A stretch of DNA of 5,192 bases from Verrucomicrobiales bacterium. GTDB lineage: Bacteria; Verrucomicrobiota; Verrucomicrobiia; Verrucomicrobiales; Verrucomicrobiaceae. Within the stretch, counting starts at the first letter, position 1, and each line of letters starts with the position of its first letter. The DNA lies in assembly GCA_003453085.1 (NCBI GenBank), contig DMMK01000627.1, forward strand, positions 1-5,192, in the 5' to 3' direction. Shown here one piece after another: positions 1-5,192 of the stretch. The notes beneath the pieces were generated by a model, which made no database searches, had not been told where the DNA came from, and saw nothing but the letters and a program-made list of their open reading frames with translations. Made by a program: the position numbers and the translations under genes.

Positions 1-17
1 GGGGCGGGGGGGGGGGG
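1..17. other. Low-quality G-run at window start
   Basis: The first 17 bases are all G except one C. In the polA frame they would encode a run of prolines directly after the conserved SKQLATIMH, which is not expected in Pol I. This looks like a failing read end, not a biological repeat. Confidence 0.75.
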
Positions 18-767
18 GTGCATGATGGTGGCGAGCTGCTTGGAAAGGATCGCCTTGTCCACATTTTGCTCCACCTTTTCCTTCTGCTTGCCCTTGAGCT
101 TGTCCGCATTGGCAATGAGGTTTTCCAGGCTGCCATATTGCTGGATGAGGCTGGTGGCCGTCTTTTCGCCAAAGCCGGGAATGCCTGGGATGTTGTCCAC
201 CGCATCCCCCATGAGAGCCAGGATGTCCACCACCTGCTCCGGTCGTTCGATGCCCCAGCGCGTACAGACTTCGGCCACGCCGAGAATTTCGACATCGCTG
301 CCCTGGCGGCCGGGTTTGTAGATCTTCACGGAGTCTGAGACGAGCTGGCCAAAATCCTTGTCCGGAGTCACCATGTAAGTTTCGAAATCTTTGCCTTCGG
401 ATCGTTTGGCCAGGATGCCGATGATGTCGTCAGCCTCGTACCCATCACGTGTGAGGAGAGGAACGTTCATGGCGGCGCAGAGACGGTGAATCTGTGGAAT
501 CGCCATCGAGAGATCCTCCGGCATCTCTTCGCGCTGGGCCTTGTACTCGGGGAAAATATCGTGACGCGGCGTCGGCGCGGAAGTGTCCAAAACCACCGCC
601 AGATGAGTCGGCTGCCAGCTCTTGATGATGTCGAGCAGGGTGTTGGTAAAACCGTAAAGCGCAGAAGTGTTCAGCCCGTCGCTGGTGCGAATAGGGTTTT
701 TGATGAAAGCAAAGTGGGCGCGGTAGAGCAGCGCCATGCCATCGAGCAGAAAGAGACGTTTGGACAT
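1..767 (-). CDS. polA: DNA polymerase I, N-terminal 5'-3' exonuclease domain (3' end cut by window edge)
   Basis: Reading the minus strand from the ATG at 767-765 gives an open frame of about 250 residues to the window edge. It begins MSKRLFLLDGMALLYRAHFA and is the flap/5'-3' exonuclease domain of DNA polymerase I, which removes RNA primers and damaged strands during lagging-strand synthesis and repair. Metal-binding acids are in place: D9, D61 (VVLD), the GYEADD cluster around residues 109-114, TPDKDFGQLV with D136 and D138, and GDAVDN with D188 and D191. A helix-hairpin-helix follows (NIPGIPGFGEKTA, about 192-204). The segment ends at SKQLATIMH (242-250), where other Pol I proteins pass into the next domain, so the rest lies outside. 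The last 17 bases are a G run and should not be trusted as coding. The Shine-Dalgarno is weak (AGG, 10 nt upstream). A stand-alone exonuclease is possible but less likely. The gene is transcribed away from its neighbour. Confidence 0.95.
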   Translation of the reverse strand, partial: MSKRLFLLDGMALLYRAHFAFIKNPIRTSDGLNTSALYGFTNTLLDIIKSWQPTHLAVVLDTSAPTPRHDIFPEYKAQREEMPEDLSMAIPQIHRLCAAMNVPLLTRDGYEADDIIGILAKRSEGKDFETYMVTPDKDFGQLVSDSVKIYKPGRQGSDVEILGVAEVCTRWGIERPEQVVDILALMGDAVDNIPGIPGFGEKTATSLIQQYGSLENLIANADKLKGKQKEKVEQNVDKAILSKQLATIMHPPPPA

Positions 768-859
768 TGGGCGTCAGCCTAGCGTGAATGAGGCCGGGGT
801 GAAGTGAAAAGGCAGCCGACTCCAGTTGCAGCGCACAAGACCTCCCGTATCCCTTCCCA

Positions 860-2143
860 ATGTCGGTTTTTCACCTGATGAAGACCTTTTGTCTGTGGGG
901 CGGCGCACTCACGGCCTTGGTCTTGTCTGGTTGTAAGCCGGAGCCGAAGCGGTTCGTGCCCCTGCCTACGGAAGTCTATGTGTGGCAGAGGGCCTGGAAG
1001 CCTGAACTGGCCGAAAGTGTGGAGCAGTCCAAAAGCTGGGTGCAGACTTACCATCTCTTGATGGCAGAAGTAGGCTTTGAAAAAGGCAAAGGCAAGATCA
1101 CCCGGATCCAGGCAGATCCTACCGTGATGAAGTCGCAGAAGGTGGGGCTAGTGCTGCGTGTTTTTCCTTCGGCAGCCAAGACGGGATGGGGAGCCGAGGC
1201 CACTAAGCTGGTCGTGGATCTGGCCAAAGAAACGGTTTCAGCTTGGCCCGCTGGAAACGTGGCCGAACTGCAATTGGACTATGATTGCCCAGACTCAAAA
1301 CTGGTGGAGTACATCCGGCTGCTTACAGAAGTGAAGGCCGCCCTGTTTCCGCTGAAAGTCACCTGCACGGTTCTGCCCTCCTGGCTGCGCCAAAAGGAGT
1401 TTTCAGCTCTGGCGGCCATCGTGCCCGGTTATGTTCTCCAGGTGCACTCGCTGCATCTCCCAAAGACTCAGGACAAGGCGGTCGCCCTGGTGGATCTGGC
1501 GGAAACGCGCAACGCTCTGGCTCAGGCTGTAACAATCGGTGTGCCCTTTCGGGTCGCGCTGCCCACTTACTCTTGCGTGGTTGAGTTCGATCCTGCCGGA
1601 AAGGTGCGTGAGGTCTATGCGGAAGATGTGCCCCAGGCACTGCCGTTGCAGAGTGCGAATTATGTGGTGCTGGATGCCGATGCCTATGGAATGGCGGATT
1701 TGGTTTCACGATGGCGCACGGAGGCGTCACCGCTTCTGCAATCGGTGGTGTGGTACCGTCTGCCGGTGGCGCAGGATCGGCTGAATTGGCCGCTGGATGT
1801 GCTGGCAAAGGTGGCCCTGGGAGAGTCTCTGAAACGCGGCTGGTTGGCGCATTGTAAAAAGCAGGAGGCAGGGCACGCGGAAGTCGTGATTGAGCAGGCT
1901 GGCGATGCGCCGGATGATCTGCCAACTTTGGTGACTCTTCATTGGGCAGGTTCTGAAGCCGTGGGGGCCGATGCGCTGGGAGGGTATCAGGTCGTGGAGT
2001 CGGCGGCGGGCTATCTGTCTCTGAAATTGGTGAATCCGGGGCGGATGCCGCGTGTGGGCTCTGGCACAAAAAGGGTCATCGGATGGCTGCGGGTCGAGGG
2101 CTCCACAGGCCCTGTGGATATTTTTGCCAAGGCCATAAGGTGA
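860..2143 (+). CDS. DUF3142-like lipoprotein
   Basis: A 427-residue predicted lipoprotein. The N-terminus has a hydrophobic stretch (LWGGALTALV) ending in the lipobox LSGC (C25 from this start), so the mature protein should be lipid-anchored. Starting at the in-frame ATG at 878 (MKTFCLWGG) gives a more typical signal with K2 and the lipid cysteine at 19; neither start has a Shine-Dalgarno. The body matches what I remember of the DUF3142 family, whose function is unknown: YVWQRAW (40-46), LQLDYDCP (137-144), LKVTCTVLPSWL (165-176), GYVLQVHSL (190-198) and VVWYRLPVAQDRLNWPL (296-312). Alternating strands and helices with acidic residues D140 and D142 at a strand end recall TIM-barrel glycosidases such as GH18 (DxDxE), but no catalytic role is shown. 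It lies 38 bp upstream of the next gene on the same strand, so co-transcription is likely. The family call is from recognition only. Confidence 0.85.
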   Translation: MSVFHLMKTFCLWGGALTALVLSGCKPEPKRFVPLPTEVYVWQRAWKPELAESVEQSKSWVQTYHLLMAEVGFEKGKGKITRIQADPTVMKSQKVGLVLRVFPSAAKTGWGAEATKLVVDLAKETVSAWPAGNVAELQLDYDCPDSKLVEYIRLLTEVKAALFPLKVTCTVLPSWLRQKEFSALAAIVPGYVLQVHSLHLPKTQDKAVALVDLAETRNALAQAVTIGVPFRVALPTYSCVVEFDPAGKVREVYAEDVPQALPLQSANYVVLDADAYGMADLVSRWRTEASPLLQSVVWYRLPVAQDRLNWPLDVLAKVALGESLKRGWLAHCKKQEAGHAEVVIEQAGDAPDDLPTLVTLHWAGSEAVGADALGGYQVVESAAGYLSLKLVNPGRMPRVGSGTKRVIGWLRVEGSTGPVDIFAKAIR

Positions 2144-2181
2144 ACTTGTAAGCTCAGGCCGTTGAGGGATAATCGACGGTC

Positions 2182-4461
2182 ATGCAGACATGGCGATCAT
2201 TCATTGGCTGGATGGGGCTTTTGTGCCTGGCTCCGACATTTGCCTGTGGTCCGTTTTTTCCTGAAAACGCCCTGGATAAGCCCAAAGGCATCTTGCAGCC
2301 GCCCGTGTTTCAATTCACAGGGGAGCTGTATCAATTGAAGCATGGTTTGTTAGATTCGGCTTTGGTAGAACGTCAGGCAGGTTCGCCAGCCTACACGTTG
2401 GATCTGGAAATGGCGGAGATGGAGGGGATGATGAAGGATCGCCAGCCGGACGAGACAAAGCGGCGGACTTGGTTGGCTGGTTATAGAGATCTTCGGAGGG
2501 CCATGATTCTGCAAGGCGATCTTTCGGAGCATGCGATGAGCAAGGGGGATCGTGAAAAGGCCCGCCCTTTGGAAGCCGTCAAAAACGAAAGCCAAAAAAT
2601 GCTGGGTGAGCTCCCGGCGGATGTTCGCCTTTATCTGGAAGGAGCGTTGCTTTATTTGGATGCTGCCGATGATGCCAGCCCGCTGGTTCAACAGGCGCGG
2701 GAAAAATGGCAGCAAGTTTTGGCATTGCCACCGGAGCAGAGACAATGGCGCTCCACCTGGGCCGCCTGGATGCTGTTTCGCACGGCGGATCCCACCCAAA
2801 TAAAAGGGCGGGGCCGTTGGCTTTTGGAGACTCGGCAATTGTCACAAACGGGGTTTGCAGACTGTTTGCATCTCGGCATTGAGGCCGCTTATGTTCTCGG
2901 AAGGCCGGGAAGCGATTTGCCTCAAAAAGGGACGGTGAGTCCTGCGGAGTGGAAACGTGCAGCTTATCTGCGCGCCATCCTGGGCCATAGCCGGGCCGAT
3001 GAGCAGTTGAAATCAGATCGCTGGCAGTACAGTGCCTGGAGTGAAGACCTGGCGGAGCAAACTTTGGCAGATCCATTTTTGCGGCAAGCCCAGATGCTGC
3101 ATCTCATCGAGGTGGCGCAGGGGGCCTTGGGCTGGGATTTTGGTCATCATGAAGGCAACTTGGCTTCTCCCAATGAGGATATGGAAGCCTGGCTCCAGAG
3201 CTTTGAAAAAGCGGGGCTGCGGGAGCAGGGGGAAGCCGTTTTGCTGGCTTGGCTTTATTACAATGCCGCTCGTTTCAATGAAGCGAAGCGCTGGCTCAGA
3301 ATGGCTCCTGCACAAGACGTTGTCGCGCTGTCGCTGCGAGGCAAGCTTGCTGCGATGGAAGGGCGCAAGAGCGAGGCGGTGAAGGTGCTTGAAGCCCTCT
3401 CCAAAGGGTTGCCTAAAGGGCAGGATGACGCCCGGGCGCAGATGGAAGTGGATGCCCAAATGAACCCAAGTCCATTGAACGCCGAAAATTACAGTCAAGT
3501 GCGGCGGCATCATTTCCTGGCTGACTATGGCCGGGCTCAATTGGCCACCAATGACTTCGCAGGGGCTCTAACGACTTTTGCCAAAACTGATTTCTGGGAA
3601 GACACCGCCTACATTGCAGAGCGTCTGCTCTCTGTGGAGGAGTTGTTGGCTCTGGAGAGGGCGGGGGCGATTTCCCAGCCGTTGCAAGCGTGGAGATACG
3701 AAGACGAAAAGGGCTCGGAGGCGGAAGTTAAAACGATGCGTGATCTGGCACGCAAGTATGGTGGATGGGGACGTCCACAGGGGCTGCCCGTGATGAAATA
3801 CCTCATTGGCCGAAGGCTCGTACGAGAGCATTATTTTAAGGATGCCCAGAAAATGCTTCCAGATGAATTGGCTCTGGCATTCGGACATTATGCCAAGGCT
3901 TACCGCCAGGGACATGAACGCAAATTGCCCAAGGCTGAGAGAGCGGAGGCGCTTTGGAAGGCAGCGCAAATTCACCGCTTGTTAGGCATGGAGATCCTCG
4001 GTTTTGAAACAGGGCCAGACTACTCCCTGGTAAGCGGTGCATTTGAACTGCGGGATCTGAGCAGCTTTCGCCGACAAACCGTCTGGATGGATGATTGGAT
4101 GCACGATAACCGATTGCTAATGGCGGAGCGGCAGACTCCTACCTTGGCTGCGACGCCTGCTGAAAAGTGGCGCAGCAAGCACTACGCTCCCGTGATAAAC
4201 AAACGGTATCACTACCGCTACGTTGCTGCCGACCTCGCCTGGAAGGCGGCTTCTCTGATGCCGGATGATCACCCGAAGACGGCTGAGGTTCTGTGTATTG
4301 CGGGGAGTTGGCTGCAACTCCGTGATGCGGCTGCCGCAGATCGGTTTTACAAAGCCTTGGTGCGTCGAAATCCGAACGTGCCGCTGGCTCAGGAGGCCAA
4401 CAAAAAGCGCTGGTTTCCTGAAGTGAAATGGGACTTTGATTTGGTCTTGAAAGATCCCTGA
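2182..4461 (+). CDS. Large exported helical-repeat protein with N-terminal CGPFFP motif, function unknown
   Basis: A 759-residue protein with an N-terminal signal (hydrophobic FIGWMGLLCLAP, residues 7-18). It is followed by TFACGPFFP (19-27). C22 might be lipidated, but the preceding T-F-A is a poor lipobox, so cleavage by signal peptidase I after A21 is equally possible. The rest is mainly helical with tetratricopeptide-like pairs, for example 352-374 (LLAWLYYNAARFNEAKRWL), 380-407 (ALSLRGKLAAMEGRKSEAVKVL), 445-469 and 703-731 near the C-terminus (YKALVRRNP at 723-731). Another notable segment is EDTAYIAERLLSVEELLAL (473-491). No catalytic motif stands out; a scaffold or binding role is inference. 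I recall similar CGP-motif secreted proteins encoded beside DUF3142 genes, but cannot check this. The start is the first ATG of the signal peptide; a GAGGGA lies 12 nt upstream, slightly far for a Shine-Dalgarno. Confidence 0.85.
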   Translation: MQTWRSFIGWMGLLCLAPTFACGPFFPENALDKPKGILQPPVFQFTGELYQLKHGLLDSALVERQAGSPAYTLDLEMAEMEGMMKDRQPDETKRRTWLAGYRDLRRAMILQGDLSEHAMSKGDREKARPLEAVKNESQKMLGELPADVRLYLEGALLYLDAADDASPLVQQAREKWQQVLALPPEQRQWRSTWAAWMLFRTADPTQIKGRGRWLLETRQLSQTGFADCLHLGIEAAYVLGRPGSDLPQKGTVSPAEWKRAAYLRAILGHSRADEQLKSDRWQYSAWSEDLAEQTLADPFLRQAQMLHLIEVAQGALGWDFGHHEGNLASPNEDMEAWLQSFEKAGLREQGEAVLLAWLYYNAARFNEAKRWLRMAPAQDVVALSLRGKLAAMEGRKSEAVKVLEALSKGLPKGQDDARAQMEVDAQMNPSPLNAENYSQVRRHHFLADYGRAQLATNDFAGALTTFAKTDFWEDTAYIAERLLSVEELLALERAGAISQPLQAWRYEDEKGSEAEVKTMRDLARKYGGWGRPQGLPVMKYLIGRRLVREHYFKDAQKMLPDELALAFGHYAKAYRQGHERKLPKAERAEALWKAAQIHRLLGMEILGFETGPDYSLVSGAFELRDLSSFRRQTVWMDDWMHDNRLLMAERQTPTLAATPAEKWRSKHYAPVINKRYHYRYVAADLAWKAASLMPDDHPKTAEVLCIAGSWLQLRDAAAADRFYKALVRRNPNVPLAQEANKKRWFPEVKWDFDLVLKDP

Positions 4462-4539
4462 CGCGGTTCATCACCGTTGAGTTTGCTGGACGTTGAGATG
4501 TTCATCAGCCGTCAACAAGACAGGCTGTAGTTTCATGGG

Positions 4540-4552
4540 CCTGCTGCGCAGG
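4540..4552 (+). other. Short perfect hairpin, first of a tandem pair
   Basis: CCTGC-TGC-GCAGG forms a 5-bp GC-rich stem with a 3-nt loop, 78 bp after the stop of the CGPFFP gene. It ends exactly where the next hairpin begins. GGGC at 4537-4540 could instead pair with GCCC at 4554-4557, extending this stem through a 2-nt bulge and disrupting the second hairpin. No T tract follows, so it is not a standard intrinsic terminator. Confidence 0.4.
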
Positions 4553-4574
4553 AGCCCTGATAATAAACAGGGCT
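4553..4574 (+). other. Perfect 7-bp inverted repeat, second of a tandem pair
   Basis: AGCCCTG and CAGGGCT are exact reverse complements around the 8-nt AT-rich loop ATAATAAA. It directly abuts the hairpin at 4540-4552. What follows is GGGGCGAGGG, so a T-tract terminator is absent on this strand, and no T tract follows on the minus strand either. It may be a 3' mRNA-stabilising or factor-dependent end for the two-gene unit upstream, or a leader structure for the microprotein gene. A GATAAT -10-like hexamer (4559-4564) overlaps the loop but has no matching -35. Confidence 0.5.
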
Positions 4575-4621
4575 GGGGCGAGGGCTTCATCCGAATTCTG
4601 GGTGACAGAGTAACCAACCAG

Positions 4622-4627
4622 AAAGGA
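4622..4627 (+). promoter_or_regulatory. Ribosome binding site of the microprotein gene
   Basis: AAAGGA ends five bases before the ATG at 4633. It is the clearest Shine-Dalgarno in the window and supports translation of the short ORF that follows; the two large genes upstream lack one this good. Confidence 0.7.
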
Positions 4628-4632
4628 ACGTT

Positions 4633-4752
4633 ATGAAAACCTCAATGAAACGCGCCCATGAATCGGGCAAAATTGGCTGGATCTTTTTGTGGCTCATCGG
4701 CATTCCGATCCCCATCCTTCTTGTGCTTTTTGTCTTGCGTGGGTGCACGTGA
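4633..4752 (+). CDS. 39-residue single-pass membrane microprotein
   Basis: ATG at 4633 and TGA at 4750-4752 frame a 39-codon gene. The N-terminus is basic and polar (MKTSMKRAHESGK, residues 1-13). One hydrophobic segment follows (IGWIFLWLIGIPIPILLVLFVL, 14-35), with a central IPIP kink and two tryptophans, and the tail is RGCT. The positive-inside rule would place the longer basic N-terminus in the cytoplasm, with the short cysteine-containing tail outside. A good ribosome binding site upstream and a strong hairpin terminator starting 15 bp after the stop make this a convincing self-contained gene. I recall short hypothetical proteins with similar GWI..W..GIPIP..L...LLRGC wording in several bacterial phyla, but know no function for them and cannot confirm homology. 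A longer overlapping frame from 4658 reads through the terminator and is rejected. Confidence 0.8.
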   Translation: MKTSMKRAHESGKIGWIFLWLIGIPIPILLVLFVLRGCT

Positions 4753-4766
4753 AGCACCGCTTTCAA

Positions 4767-4801
4767 AGACGGTCCGCCTTTTGGACAAAGGCGGGCCGTT
4801 T
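4767..4801 (+). terminator. Strong intrinsic terminator after the microprotein gene
   Basis: ACGGTCCGCCTTT (4769-4781) pairs with AAAGGCGGGCCGT (4787-4799), a 13-bp stem with one G-U pair and a TGGAC loop. Two further outer pairs (G-U and A-T) extend it to 15 bp. The downstream strand continues TTTGTTAT, a short T-rich tail. It begins 15 bp past the microprotein stop. The minus strand also has a short T stretch (CTTTG), so weak two-way action is possible. Confidence 0.85.
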
Positions 4802-4908
4802 GTTATAAAGGCGATGGATGCAATGGACTTGCGTGAAATCTCCATCACGGAAGGCTGGCTTTCCTCAGCAAGGGCAAGGTATGCTCAGTCGTATTCGTCT
4901 GTGCCTGC

Positions 4909-5192
4909 ATGAAAGCTTTCGATCCTACCACCCATGCCTTAAATATAAACCGTCGCGCCTTTCTGACGCAGTCGGCCTACGGGCTTGGCGGCATGGCGAT
5001 GGCGGGGCTGGCTCCGCAGGCTATGGGTGGTGTGGCGGGCGGCATGGCGCAACCCCACACCCCGGGGAAAAGGGAGGGGGGGGGTTTTTTTTTGATTGGG
5101 GGGGGGGGGCTGCCCCCTGGGGGCGTTTGCTTGGGAAAAGCACGGGGGGGGGACGGTGGGGCAGGCGTTCTCTGGACCTCTTTCCAGGGGGG
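4909..5192 (+). CDS. Twin-arginine-signal protein, probable DUF1501 family (5' part only, end of read degraded)
   Basis: From the ATG at 4909 the frame is open to the window edge, but only the first 55 or so residues are credible. They begin MKAFDPTTHALNINRRAFLT; NRRAFLT (14-20) is a good twin-arginine motif, followed by a glycine/alanine/methionine-rich weakly hydrophobic segment (YGLGGMAMAGLAPQ, 24-37). This suggests export of a folded protein by the Tat pathway. A near N-terminal NRRxFL..S..GLGGMAL is typical of DUF1501 proteins, abundant in Planctomycetes and Verrucomicrobia and related to the sulfatase/alkaline-phosphatase fold. After PGK (52-54) the sequence collapses into G and T runs; a one-base-shifted piece at 5117-5140 reads LGAFAWEK, close to the LExFDWKP expected after the GGPSH motif. 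The ATG is the only start downstream of an in-frame stop at 4834-4836. No Shine-Dalgarno is visible. Family call: moderate confidence. Confidence 0.7.
   Translation, partial: MKAFDPTTHALNINRRAFLTQSAYGLGGMAMAGLAPQAMGGVAGGMAQPHTPGKREGGGFFLIGGGGLPPGGVCLGKARGGDGGAGVLWTSFQG
5070..5192. other. Low-quality, homopolymer-rich sequence at window end
   Basis: From about 5070 there are runs of up to ten identical bases (G and T), unlike the rest of the window, and the protein similarity breaks at the same point. It looks like a decaying read end with miscalled and inserted bases, so coordinates and frame here are unreliable. Confidence 0.75.

Noticed and set aside
1..17. The G-run as a G-quadruplex or repeat element
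   Set aside because: It occurs at a window end where polA homology also stops, with the same pattern at the other end, so read-end artefact is the simpler explanation.
18..338. Plus-strand open frames across the polA region (18-338, 22-321, 486-782)
   Set aside because: They are antisense to a polA reading frame with all expected exonuclease motifs.
826..853. TTGCAG plus TATCCC as a promoter for the lipoprotein gene
   Set aside because: The spacing is about 16 bp but the -10 box matches only three bases, too weak to call.
1359..2069. A 236-codon proline-rich open frame on the minus strand inside the DUF3142 gene
   Set aside because: It lies entirely antisense to a well-supported gene, and its Pro/Arg/Ala-rich, motif-free translation is typical of a shadow frame in GC-rich DNA.
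4465..4477. CGGT-TCATC-ACCG as a terminator right after the CGPFFP gene
   Set aside because: The stem is only 4 bp and no T run follows it; such a match is expected by chance.
4658..4912. An 84-codon plus-strand frame overlapping the microprotein gene
   Set aside because: It reads through the strong terminator hairpin, has no ribosome site, and its translation shows no motif; the 39-codon frame has far better signals.

Overview
The window looks like chromosomal DNA from a bacterium of the Verrucomicrobia/Planctomycetes (PVC) group, most likely a verrucomicrobium. Three things point there: the start of a protein that looks like the secreted DUF1501 family typical of that group, a Pol I exonuclease domain with PVC/Bacteroidetes-like wording (LNTSALYGFTNTLL, TPDKDFGQLV, VDNIPGIPG), and a moderately high G+C content. 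This assignment rests on recognition, not on a search. Both ends (about bases 1-17 and from about 5070 onward) are G-run-rich and look like poor-quality read ends rather than genome.

Layout: on the minus strand, 1-767 holds the 5' part of polA (N-terminal 5'-3' exonuclease domain, cut by the window edge). A 92-bp divergent spacer follows. Then two plus-strand genes, 38 bp apart and probably one transcript, fill most of the window: a lipoprotein resembling DUF3142 (860-2143) and a 759-residue exported, helical-repeat-like protein with a CGPFFP motif straight after its signal peptide (2182-4461). Next comes a 171-bp spacer with two back-to-back hairpins (4540-4574). It is followed by a 39-codon membrane microprotein gene (4633-4752) with a clear Shine-Dalgarno sequence and a strong terminator (4767-4801). 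The last gene (from 4909) starts with a twin-arginine signal and then runs into degraded sequence that keeps traces of a DUF1501-type motif.

Working together: polA is housekeeping and unrelated to the rest. The DUF3142 lipoprotein and the CGPFFP protein probably work as a pair in the cell envelope; their biochemical function is unknown. The microprotein and the Tat-type protein appear to be separate transcription units. I see no mobile element, CRISPR array, tRNA or rRNA.
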